Below, piece by piece: positions 11,301 through 23,482 of a stretch of 64,000 nt of DNA. Location: the NCBI GenBank assembly GCA_942159475.1, contig OW804095.1, positions 66,430,773 through 66,494,772 on the forward strand. Reading direction: 5' to 3'. The stretch's first letter is position 1; each line of letters opens with the position of its first letter. The notes beneath the pieces were generated by a model. It saw nothing but the letters and a program-made list of their open reading frames with translations, searched no databases and had not been told where the DNA came from. This DNA is from Sthenelais limicola (Eukaryota > Annelida > Polychaeta > Phyllodocida > Sigalionidae). Made by a program: the position numbers and the translations under genes.

Positions 11301-14300
11301 TGAGGACGGAGGTATTTGGACCTGCTGAATCCTCTTTTTGCCTAGACCTTTTTCATATGCGGGTTGTGTTGTGGACACCCTGCTGGCGATTACTGACTAT
11401 TTTTTTCTGTTCTGTTTGTGTTATATATAAGTTTACACTTTGTACCTTAGATTTGACTATGAGTTAAAACGGTGGAGTGAATTTTTAATGTTTTAACTTT
11501 ATTCTCTATCTCGTTTACATCCATGTGTATGTGATAGAATATACTACAAAAACGTGCAAGTTTACTATATTACAGTTATTAGAAATTAAATGTGATGTAC
11601 AGCTACAACTGGGAATCGTGTGTAATTGCATATGTTTGGCTCAAATGTATACACATATTTAGATACAAAAATATGTTTTAGGATGAATCACGGTAATCAT
11701 AAAGTTAAGTTTTATTGACAATTTAGATATTATTTTGTCCAGTTAAAAAACAAATCTAATGCGTAGAAACCCAATAATAAAGCATGGTAATAACAGATAT
11801 AGTTCCCCGTTAAATCCTTCTCAAATGGCTTTGATAGATTTACACTGACGGATTTATGAATACATTTCTCCAGCACTGGGCATGTGGGCTTTGGGAAGTG
11901 CTTGGTGATTGGCAGATGGGCTTACGGCCGTGTTCCATGAGGAAGGAGGCTTATATTGGCTCCTCCCACTTCCCTTGTCGCAGGATGAGGAAGATGTAAT
12001 ATGAAGTTGATGGGAAGAGTAGGCAAAGGTTTTGCAGCTGTTCTAATTCATAAGTGCAATGGTACAAAATGTTGAAATGGGAAAGTTCAATCATATCAAA
12101 CCATTTCGGAAGCCGCGTTTACTTGAACCAGAAATGAAAAGGGATTAACCGGTGATGGTGAAGATTTAGCCAAAGCGTTAAGAAATGTTACCTTTCGCTG
12201 ACAAGATAAAAAGGGATTCAAATGGAAGCTCTGATAACGACACATCGCTTTATCGGCTTTCTGTGCTTCAGGTCAAAACAAATTAATGCACTGCATACAT
12301 ACATACATACACATATATATAATATATATATATAAAGCATTTAAATATGAAGTAAAATTAATGGGAAATATATGGCCTTTGAATGTTATTGCCTAGAATT
12401 CAAGCACAAAATCAAAGAAATGTTCACAGAATACAAATGTTCACAGAATACATTTGGAAGTAGAGATATCTTCGTTCCTGCTTTGCCAATTTTGAATGTC
12501 AGGGGCTAATTCCCGGGGCAATAGGGACATCCTTTAAAATTTAAATAGGAGTGAAATGCTTTTCAGATGAAGCCAGAATTAAGGGGTCTTTTTTTCTGAG
12601 AAAGAGTCTCTGCACGAATAAAAATGTGTGGGGAAAAGGATATGCACCTAATAAGCTTATCTCCTTTTCGCACATTAAACGCTAAATGTTCCTGCCTTTC
12701 AATATTTTAAATAGGACCGAGGACTAGAACAAACATATTACATCGAGCCGTCGACCCACACGATATGTTTAAAAGTACGCACACACAAACCCCGATTTCA
12801 AAAATAGCCCGATTTGGGGTGTATACCGACCAATCGGGGCTGAAATCCTAGGAATTGTCTGTAAAATCGGGCCTATCTTTTGGCCCACACAGAGCCGATT
12901 TGAGTCCCGATTTGAGTCCCGATTTGAGTCCCACATATTGTAAAATCTTCAAAATAAATCGTGAGGCCTCCAAATCGTGAATATGTGCATTGTGCTTTAG
13001 AAAGACCAATATTTATGTTGGTGAACGCAATTTGGGCGATTATAAAAAATGAGGGAGTTAGCAATTAGAAACAAAAACGATCGCTATTCATTCCCCCAAA
13101 TGTTATTCGATAAAATGATTAGAATAACAGGATACAACAAAAAGTTACAGTTGTCGGGAAATGTCAAGTTAAAACATGACCGTCCGCCTCGAAGGAAGTA
13201 GACACGGAGACAGGAGACCACATAATAGTCAATCTACAAAGATAACGAACAGTATCTGAGTAGCCAGCTCACTTATGTTGCTTTATTGATATCATCAATA
13301 GATTAGTATCGAAACAGGACCGCCCTAGATTTATACATGGCTGATATCTGAATTCCCGATAGTACCTGACAGACCTAGTTTTTAAACATCCATCTCCGCT
13401 TTCACGCATATAAATACATCTGACTCAAAACTTACCGTGACTCAAGGTCTTTTTGAAAAAGAATCCATGTAGCATACCTGCTGTTCATGATATTAGGTTC
13501 AGTTCAGGACTATGTATGTAAACAGGTACACTTTTCTCTTACAGAATTAATGTTATAGATCACTGATTCTTTCTCAAAGAGGTGTCATAAACTATAGAGC
13601 TTCTTGATAGGATTTTGATATCATGCGGGCACCTAGGCCGGAAATTAAAAGTCCGAATATTGTTGGTTACTGGTATAGGCCTGGCCTGGCCTAGAATAAA
13701 GAAATGGTTTGAAGGGACGTCAAATATACATGATAAATAATCTAAGGGTATCCTTATATTTATTAATTCAGAATATTCCTGAAATCTAGAAACAAGGATG
13801 TATGAATGTACCTCAGTTAGGTTCTTGGAATTTAAGATTAAGGAATATATCCTATCACCAACGAGTAATTGCTATTACTTATAATTTTAGTAGGTTACAA
13901 TATGGAAACTCATAATGATGATTTTTTCAATGCATATGGCACATCGGGGACATGCCATATCCATGTCCAGGGAACGTCATGTAAAGGGGTAGTGTGAAGA
14001 GCTAAAATGCAGTACACAATGATGTTTGATGATATATCATGAAGTTTGTGATGATCTGGCACTCTTTCAATTCTTTAGAGATAGGCAAACACCTTCTACT
14101 TCCCAGCCTTAACGTTGACCACATTGTCAGGTAACCTGATCAGCAACTTCCTAAACTTTTTTCATCAATGAAGTAGTCCCAACCTCATCGTCTACTTCGC
14201 CATTACTAAATGGAATGTTCAGTCAGACATAAGGTCCATCGACATCTTGGTACATGCAGCACCCAAACCCTTGGCCAAACTACACTTTCAAGTTTTAGGC

Positions 14301-15036
14301 ACTCAGTCTCTAATTATTAGGTAGACGACACCAAACGTTTAAACATCTAGAATGAGAGGTTCGTTTCTTCTAAATAGACTGAAAATAGGGAAAATAAACA
14401 AATAATTCAGTATAATTCCATTCGCAGGTTTTAACATTTTTATGTGTTTGTAATGCTTTTGATTCGACGTCACCCGCACCGGGAGAAGGTATTTTAGATA
14501 CCCTTTATTCTTCCCTAATCTACTTCTTGTCCTAATGATTGTATTTTCTAATTTACATCCTCTTTAATGCATCTGATTATTCAGCTGCAACTGAGAATAA
14601 TGTAGCGATACATACTGTTTGGCTGAAATAAAAACACTTAAATACAAAAAAAGATGCATCATAATTGAAAAAAATATTCTACAAGAATTAATGGACTATT
14701 TTGTATTCTGTACACAATCATAATCTTGCCATTCTGTACATAATGAAAGTGGAATTCACTTATTAAAAAAAATAGTTCATTGATTTGACTCGAGAAAAAG
14801 CTTACATAGCTAAAACCTATTCCTCGTAAATGTGACCTTACGAAGTAATTCTTTGAAAGAGAAAAAAACCCGCAGATCGCATTCGTCTGACTCGCCTGTC
14901 AAGGGAGGGATGTTTGTATTGTGTGGATACAGTATTGATTTGTAGATATATATTGCTTTACAGATCCCCACCCTATAGGTGGTCCGTGTGTACAGGTATT
15001 GGCTATAAACACAATGCCTTTTACAGTGAGCAGGGG
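11301..15036. other. Non-coding, simple repeats only
   Basis: No gene is recognised. It contains CATA/TA microsatellite sequence near 12296-12336, a short tandem repeat at 12893-12933 and a TAGGCCTGGCCTGGCC stretch near 13675-13693. The segment 12775-13000 is rich in CGATTT/AATCGG words and begins with ACGCACACACAA, resembling the internal and end sequence of the TTAA element at 15041-15864. It may be a degenerate relative. Confidence 0.4.
12893..12933 (+). repeat. Three tandem copies of a 13-bp unit
   Basis: The unit CGATTTGAGTCCC occurs three times head to tail. It sits in a stretch with many CGATTT words, possibly inside a degenerate short DNA transposon. Confidence 0.7.
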
Positions 15037-15040
15037 TTAA

Positions 15041-15529
15041 AGGCCGACGCACACAGTCAAGATCTCAGATGTTCTCACGTTTTGGGATCAAATCGTGCAG
15101 ATTTCTTTTTAAATCGTGTCCATTTTTATGGCGCACACAGTCACGATTTCAGGGAAAATTTGGTGAAAACCTGAGATCGTGAGAATTGTGCACACACACT
15201 CACAATTTCATGAAATAATCTGGTCACGATTTGGTTCATATACGCAATTTAAGTAAATTTAACAGTTTTGGAGAGAGTATTATTTGGCCAATAATTCTAT
15301 GTCTTTATTTTATAGAGTGCATTGTTATTTTTATTTTGAAAACAATAAATATGTGATGTGAATTTTAAATTAACAACTTAACACCGTGCTAGTTTCTGAA
15401 TTATGGGGATTTGAAACATGGCTGACAACCCCAAAATCTGCTGCTTTCGAACTTTTCTATGTTTCCTAAACATGTCTATTTTAGACAGCTACAATTATTT
15501 TTTCAACACGATGACATACATTTTTTCCC

Positions 15530-15560
<31 letters not shown>

Positions 15561-15864
15561 AGAATATTACCTGCACTATTTGTGTAGATTTTTTTTAGGA
15601 CATTAGTAGTATCCATCTTTGTTTTATTCCCAAAACCGTGAAAGAAAAAAGCAGCATTACCCAATAGACCACAGCTAGCTCTGTTTCCCAAACATGTCTA
15701 TTTGAGACAGCTATAAAAAAATATTTAACGCGATGACATGTATTTTTTTCCCTTTTTATAATTCAAAAACATAAACCAGGATTTGAAATGAAATCCTAAG
15801 ATTCATCAGAAGACCCTAATCGTGGGGCAATTGGGAGCCAAATCGGCGATGTGTGCGTCAGCCT
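15041..15864. mobile_element. Non-autonomous TTAA-flanked DNA transposon (Kolobok/piggyBac-like target)
   Basis: The left end reads TTAA then AGGCCGACGCACACA. The right end, reverse-complemented, reads AGGCTGACGCACACA then TTAA, giving termini that differ at one position out of 15. The flanking TTAA (15037-15040 and 15865-15868) is the target-site duplication used by Kolobok and piggyBac superfamilies. The 824-bp interior has no transposase. It is rich in CACGATTT/AATCGTG words near the ends and holds a roughly 75-bp internal duplication (15457-15531 and 15679-15754, both with AACATGTCTATTT and GATGACAT). A TA microsatellite lies at about 15531-15556. Mobility would need a transposase from elsewhere. 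Confidence 0.75.
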
Positions 15865-18800
15865 TTAAGAAATGAGTGAGTGAGTGAAATGAGTGAGTAG
15901 TTTAGTGCCGTGTCCGACAACCGGTTGGAGTCATAATCACGGCAATGAAATCAATTGGTATAATCATGAGACCATTGTAAACCGATGCCCGAATAAAAAA
16001 TTTAATAGGTTCCTAGAATATCAATCTTTTTAATAAGAATTCAGACAACTTTGATTTATAAACTTAGTTCTCAGACATGTATCTATGGGGATAGTATCTG
16101 CCCGTTAGTCACAACTGCCAACACGAAGGGCGGGCAATCATAGATTTTCTCAGTAAGTTAAAGGCAGGAAAAGTGTAAGCAAAGCTCGTGTTTAAGATGA
16201 TAAAAACTCGGAGATCGGCAGACTGACTTTCTCCCACACTAACCAGAACTATGATATAAAACGATTTTATGTTATATCAGTTTACGAGAGGATGCCCATA
16301 TTGGAACAGTAAACTTGTAGCAGCGTTCAATATCAATATCGATAGAAAAATTAAGATTCTGGTTCCGTCCTTTTACTGCGCGTTTGAAAGTCGTTTGGCC
16401 AAAATTGGGGAGTCCCCTTTTATATTTCGGCGGCCCGCCGTACTTCTTTGTTGCAGGCTTTTATTTCGCTCGATTATCTTTGGTGTAATAGCCAAGAGTG
16501 TAGCTTTAAACCCAGACGGACGTATTGCTGTTCGCAAATCCTATGGATATTGGCACAACATATATTATATATGCGTGTAGATAAAACACAATAACAACGA
16601 AATGTTATTACATCTTGATACGAAAAATATGTTTCCTAATTATTTCATGCATTAATACGTTGATTGTGTGGGTGGGGCACTGCACATTGGAAATAAGGGG
16701 TTGTCTGAGCGATTTGTGGGTACAGCAATGGTGGCTAGATTGAGGAGGCAAACGTAGGGTTGGCAGTTGGACTGGTGAGATCGCGGGGAGGGGGGGGGGA
16801 TCGCGACAAGTGGGGTTCTAGATCCCCCGGTGTAATTTTGAACAGCTGCCCTCAGAGCCATTAAGCGACAGCAAGAGATGAACAGGACCAATTTGCAAGA
16901 TGTGGGCTCAGCTTCATACGAGATGGAAGAGAAAATGCAGAGGGCAATGGCCAGAGGACATACCCCAGGGTTATAGTGCAAATCTACAAACCAGGACTTA
17001 TCATTACGAGCGGAAACTTACTCCTACCAACTCTCGCGTTCAATATTTGTTTTGCAGAATCCCACTTGGGGGCACTTCTCTTATATGACTTCCTTGCTCA
17101 CCAGAGGGTGTCACTCTGATGGAATGAGCGACTCGAGCCTATGAAGGATATGTGGATGTGATTTTCTTCCCCGATAGTTCTGTAGACTACTCCAGGGACA
17201 GATCAATATCATGTATGAAATACTTCTCTATAATTATGTACTGAATCTTCTCGAGGATTTTATCATTTCACTGCAATCAAACCCTCTCAGCAATTTTTAT
17301 GCCACCAACAAACAACGAGCAAACCCTAATTAAGTATGAATTCATATAATTATACTATAGACCAAACATACCTGGTTTGCATGACCGGAATCAATTAGCC
17401 TAATTAAACTATGCATCTGTTAAGGAAGGCAGGCAGGCTCACTGCATATTTTCAGATCTCGTCACCGATATGCTTAGGGTTGGGTATATAGTGAAGTGAT
17501 AAAACCCTTAGAAAAATATTCTATCACGCCAGAGCAAGTCATGAATGCTTCTGCACTAGACCCTATGGGTGAGCCTTTTAATTGCCAGGGGATGTTGTTC
17601 CTTCGCGTCTCTCTCTCTAAACACTCCCTCCGCTGAACATCATGCACCATCATCTGATTTTCATCCTTGGAGTGCAATACATTTCGCGCTTTGATTTCAA
17701 CCAGGGAAACATACCATCCCACCAAGAGGTATAATAAAATAGGTTTTACCACGAAAGGAAATCTCTGCTGATGCCGTGGCGTTAAGTGTGCTCTATATCA
17801 TACCCTGAAAAATACTTGGGAGAAATCAATTTTAATAAGTAGACGAACTTAAAAAACCCAAATCAAATCTTAAAGAAATGACGATTGCACCCAGAATAAA
17901 CATGGAAAGGACAGCTTTATTTTTGCCATCCATACCAATGCCACTTTGCCGAGACCCAGAAGAAGGCAATTTTTTTATTATATTATCTATGTACTTTTAT
18001 TTCCCATTTTTGGCTTAACTTTACATCATTCTTTGGAAAACAGGTGTAACTAACAGTTCTTCCTATGAGAATTGCGAAATTGCGTAGCCCAAGTGTAATA
18101 TAGGATGTAACATGATCGCCTGAGGGTAATTTTGTATTTATCATATTTTTCCTGATATGGAAAGTCGATGGAAATTAATGGAAAAACAGAAGTACGTGGG
18201 CCCTCAATCAATCCACTGTCTGTGTTTACAACCTCACTTCCGTTTCTTTCCTTACATATCATTGCGTGGTTTCAGTCCTACTTTTTTCCTTTCCTTTCAC
18301 TAAATACCCCAGATTAAAGGCGTTTACTTCCTGTGTTTCAGTTTAGGCGTTTTCATAATGAGATGCAAACAGAGTAAATAATTATAAATGAAATTAATGA
18401 TTTATATTATAAATTATTTAGAAAACCCTTATCGGTCAATTTTTGTGGGAAATTATAGGATATGAAGAACTCAGTAAGATAAACCACAGAGACGTCTTCC
18501 ATGAATTGCATTGCTTACAATATGCAGGGCATGCTTTTCTCCCACATCCAGATACAATGCACAGTGTCTAGAACAATAAGCTTAAAAGTTAAATTGCCAA
18601 AATAACATATGCTTCGTTCCCAAGACATTTTCTGAAGTAAAAAGAAATCCCTAATACCGATAAAACCGTCCGGGAAAGTGTTATGGAAAAGACAATCCAA
18701 CGAGAAGTTCATCGAACTCACGGAATGCCATGGCAGTATCAAAGCACCCAGAGAAGTGGGAGATAAAAGCTAGAGAGGTCAGACAGGAAATAGTTCCATC

Positions 18801-21217
18801 TGTGTCCGCTGCATTCTGTCAGCGCTTTCTCGAAGGGGAGGTCTCGCATATAGCTGCGCAAATATGATTTGGCCAGCAATAGGAGAACTCGTCAGGGAAC
18901 CTACACGAATGGCTATCTACAATAATCACGTTGGTAGAAAGCTTTCACTTTCCTATCAGATTTCATGCTTCCATAGAGATCCACAAGGTGGCATAATTTT
19001 TCTATGAGTCACGTGACAAGAATCAACCAATCAGTGTCATGAACACTCGTCTGGAGAATTTAATCTTGACAATGATGCCCCCTGCCAATGTCAAAGGACC
19101 TAATGGGAGCCCATGATGCTATTGGCTAGGCTCTTCATCACCCGAGTAAACATATCCCCAAATAAGCAAGAGAGAAAAATGCTGTATCTGTATTAATATT
19201 ATCTAACGTGAAGATTAATGAATATTGCAATCAATGTGATATAACGATATTAGGAAGTAACGTAAATATTATCAAATAGTGATGCTGGAATACCAGTTCA
19301 TCACACGACATCACATTCAGTGTATGAAAGGATGGACAGAGTATTTATCGTTTTCTTGATTCAGAGATCGAGGTACAAGAATTTCCGATTGAGTTGGCGT
19401 GATTAATGGTTGTTGATATGGCACAGGATTGATCGTCACCCGGTCAATTTGGTGTCAGAGCATCTGGTCAGAGGATGGTTTGTAGATAGGGCAAATGGGT
19501 GAAAGACCATTGTAAGTTATGGGGATCAAGTGTTATCAGAAGATAGGTTTACAGAGAAAGCTACATTTTTTTGGAAAATTTTCTTCAAAGTCATTGACTA
19601 TAGCGTTACACTGGTTTGTGCCAGGGGTTTACTTATGTGGATAATTACAAGTACGAACCCTAGTTGTACACATATCTGTAGGGCTATATGACATTCTAAA
19701 TATTTCATCAATAAGATGAAACGCAGACCAGAATCCAAATATTCGGCTCCGCTGGTCACTCATATATGTTCGAGATATTGATACACCACAATATCTAAGT
19801 CTAGATTCGCCTGACTCGCTCCTGACAGTCAAATATGAGAAGATCACAGGAAAGATGACTTACATTACTGTCATCTCGGATAGAGTGGTATGGACAGTCA
19901 TATGGACGTATCATGACGTCAACCGAGATCACGATGGCTGGAGATTAAATGGAGTGGAGTATGTAAAAGATGGTGTATATAGTGTTCTTTTCTGTGTAGT
20001 CAGTTTTCACACAGTCAGCTTGAATTCCATTACAGCAGCCTCATAATATATCAACTTATCTAATGCCTGATATATATTCTCCGAAAACTGGGGGGAAGTT
20101 GGACAGAGAATCCAATATTACTCGGCAACTTTTTAATTCAAATGGGATTCAGTCAAGATTTATCAATCATTTCTTCAACCATATGGGTATTTTGTCTACA
20201 GACTGTATAGACTGGACGCTGTCTAAATTCAACATGTTCTACATAGTTTCATCAGACTTAAACTTTGATTGATGTTGGCACTGTAATTATACAATGCCAG
20301 TGATTATCTATATGGCAACAGTGTACACTTTATTGATGTTGGCATTGTCGATGCACGCATACACCAAATCAGTAAGAACTGTGATAAATGTGTTCATGAC
20401 CCTATGCCCCAACTATAATTCTGTGGGCCTATCGTGGGTACCGTGTCTTTGTTTAGAAAGGGAGATGGGGTCTGTGCGAATGCAAAAGGATGAATATTCC
20501 GTTTACATAGTAGTTGTGCCAATGGGTGTCTGGGCGCAATGAAATGGAATGTGTCATAGGTTGTTGTGCCATACTTCTGATAAACCAACATACAAGTGGT
20601 CCTACATGCATTGAGGTTTGCGCCAGTGAATTTCTCATTGCATTGGCACCGGTAAATGTGACCTCTGTAAATAGAAATCATATATGAGGTTAATCGTTAA
20701 TAGATAAAGAGGGGCAACGGTTGTGGAGCATATGAGTAAGATTGGGTTCTGATGAGGTAAAATACTCTAGTCAGGGATATAGGTTTACGACGGTTAAAAT
20801 GAAACATCGTGGACAAAAGTGGATTTTTGTCAGAATTTATAATTTATGGACAGTGCATTTTTTCATGTGAACTTTTAAATATTGTATTGGCATTAAATGA
20901 ATAATAAAAAAATATATATACGTTACATATAAGTCAAGTAAACTGTAAAATGGAATTCTCTGAACTGCTTTCTTGCTTCAAGTATCCCCAGCAACTGTAA
21001 ATCATCGTTGTAGCTGTCTGAGTAGGGATAATCAGAGTCAGAGAGACACCCATGGTAGAGCCTGGTTGTAATTATGCAACTGATTTCAACGTGAAAATGA
21101 AACCGATTATTCTAAACCTTCAGACAGCAGCTTACAGTATTTACTCGGGATAGGGCCTGTTCATGTGGGAACGTTCCCACGTGATTACTAACGTTTAAGA
21201 TAGCGATCATAAGATGT

Positions 21218-21269
21218 TTGTTATGAGTTTTATTTAACGCATTTTGTTATGAGTTTTATTTAACGCATT
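21218..21269 (+). repeat. Two perfect tandem copies of a 26-bp unit
   Basis: A unit beginning TTGTTATGAGTTTTATTTAA is present twice without mismatch (21218-21243 and 21244-21269). It looks like a recent slippage or unequal-crossover duplication. Confidence 0.8.
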
Positions 21270-22678
21270 CTTAACCCAAACCAATTTGCATATATCTTAA
21301 ATTATTATAAATGCGTGTGTTTATGTATTTATTGGTTGCATTTTATCGTGCAAATTTTCTCAGCATTCCAATCAAAATCGAAGTTACAAAACAGATCCTA
21401 TGAAGTTTCACAGATAGATTAAATTAATTAACATATTCCTATCATTGATTAATAATAAAAATATGAGAATGGGTAAAATACAATCAAAGGATATATATAG
21501 TCCAATCTGGAAACTTCTAATGTATCGACTAGCCACCTGATTGATGTAGGTCGTATACATAAACATAGATATAATATTAAGATGGACCCGACACAGGGTT
21601 TCAACATAGTTTCAGAATTAAAAAAACAACATATTTTTAGAGTTTTCTTATAAATAAAAAAGGATGAAATTTCATTATTGTTTTTTTCTTTGAAATTCTC
21701 GGGGTCAGCGTCAGGGAGCCTATAGCCCCTCGCTTCAAAGATGAGATTGCCCATCTGTCTTAAAACATGTCGTCTCGCATTAACAATGTTCAATAGCAAA
21801 GAAAGAAGTGCTAGCCGTGTTGTTTTAAAAATGATTAACGCATGCCTTCTATTCTGTTGAGTACGCCTACCTTCCCATCAGTATTCCAATGCTTTCACCA
21901 ACAGATAGACGGGTAGAAACCCATTTTTCCTCTTCCCGTAGGCGGCTGTCGCCAGAAAGTGACAGACAAGGATTAGGATAGATTTGTGTGGTAAGACTGG
22001 TTGCTCTTCGCCGAGCATGCATAAAAGGCTCAAATGAATAGTGTGCATTGGTAGATACTCCTTTACTCACCCCATTATAGCGTGTTGCCACGTCTATGTG
22101 AATGTGCGCTTTATTATCGTACAAATGCCAGCCTATATGATTTCTGTGACACCATTTTCTAATTAATCCGTGGTTTATAATAGTGGATGTCAAGTACATT
22201 TACCGGGTTACTTCAACACGGAAGAAGTAATCTGATATTTGCGCTGTTTTTGATTTACAGGGTTGTCATCTCTGAACTCTTAGATTATAATATTTCACAC
22301 CACATTTGTCCTAATTCGGGCATGATTTATAGATAAATATCTAAAATGCCCATCATAGGAAGATGAAATAAATGCATTCGAAGACAAATCTGTAATGGTG
22401 ACCGTTCACAAATCAAAGTGTTCGCCAGTTTCATATAAAGATTGTGTATAGTAGATTATTAGAATAAACATGCCGGGATTGTTTCGCAGATGGGAAGGCT
22501 ATCATTAGGACTAAACTGGAATGGATTTATACTTCAGATTTTGACGTCAGAGATCACCAATAATAAAATTAAACCCAAATGAATATGAATGTTTGGGACT
22601 ATTGGACCAACGCTGTTTTGAGGGAGTACATCAATTACTATATATGGTCAATTTCAAATTCAAACGATAATATGTATC

Positions 22679-22743
22679 AAAATCATTTACTTACATTTGA
22701 GCTATGAATACTTTTCATCACTCAAATGTAAGTAAAAGATTTT
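22679..22743. repeat. Near-perfect 23-bp stem-loop
   Basis: The arm 22679-22701 pairs with 22721-22743 across 23 positions with a single mismatch, leaving a 19-nt loop. The arm contains ACTTACATTTGAG. The length is close to that of a microRNA precursor, but the outer flanks pair poorly, so a tiny inverted-repeat element is equally possible. Confidence 0.7.
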
Positions 22744-23065
22744 AGTAATTGGTAATAGTTTGTAGGCCTATTTAACAGCAATTCTATTCACTCTCCTTAA
22801 AAAGGATCGTTGATCTCATAGTGTAGCGGTGCTTGCTGGATTGTGAACAGGTCTTTGACACTGCACATTTGGTATTTATGATTACAGAGATACCGATCTA
22901 CTAAAAAACAAGCAAATGCCTTTTGAGATTTCTTGTTGAAGTTATACATGCACGATGTCACTAGACGTATCAGCTAGCTCGAGAAATGTGATCGCTTTAA
23001 ATGCAAGGGGATGGTGTCAGGATTTCCTGCCTACATCCATGTTGTGCCTCGCCGACCCTTTCATA

Positions 23066-23089
23066 TTTTTTTTTTTAAATATTTTTATT
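23066..23089 (-). terminator. Retrotransposon 3' end: AATAAA and poly(A) tract
   Basis: Read on the minus strand, AATAAA (23089-23084) is followed seven bases later by a run of 11 A (23076-23066). This marks the RNA 3' end copied during target-primed reverse transcription. ORF2 ends about 400 nt upstream. Confidence 0.7.
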
Positions 23090-23482
23090 GGCCTCCATTT
23101 ACAAATGATAATACATTATACTTTCAAAATACGCATTAACTGACCACGCAGCTATGTTTCAAGCGTTGCCTCTTCTTTACTAAGGTACAATAAAGATTCA
23201 CAATCGTTGATATTCTTGTGTTTGTTACTAATTCGGAGTTCAGATATTCCTTTTACCTATAGATCGAGTCTACCTGTGCAATACAAATACAATACAAGAC
23301 AATGAAATCGTTCTAGATAGTCAGGTTTGAAACCATTACATAGAAAATGTTGGTCTACACATATTCGCATACCCAGTACAATGACACTGGAAATAAACAC
23401 ATGGCTTGTTATTTCAAAATGGCTTGCTATCTCACCGCACAAGAAAGATAAAACCGGGCAGGCTAAAAACAATTCAACATTC

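Larger units (their letters stand above)
15869..23065. other. Non-coding, no gene recognised
   Basis: Scattered open frames (for example 16269-16580 +, 16652-16981 -, 17474-17752 -, 21867-22199 -) match nothing I know. A GC-rich patch at about 16660-16860 has a run of G. A minus-strand segment at 20394-20667 starts after a good acceptor (TTTCTATTTACAG) and in one frame is cysteine-rich (RCQCNEKF, NACRTTC); it could be an exon but is unproven. Small repeats at 21218-21269 and 22679-22743 are listed separately. Confidence 0.35.

Noticed and set aside
16650..17090. GC-richer region with open frames on both strands, including VQIYKPGLIITSGNLLLPTL
   Set aside because: It could be a decayed retroelement gag or host exon, but no motif supports either.
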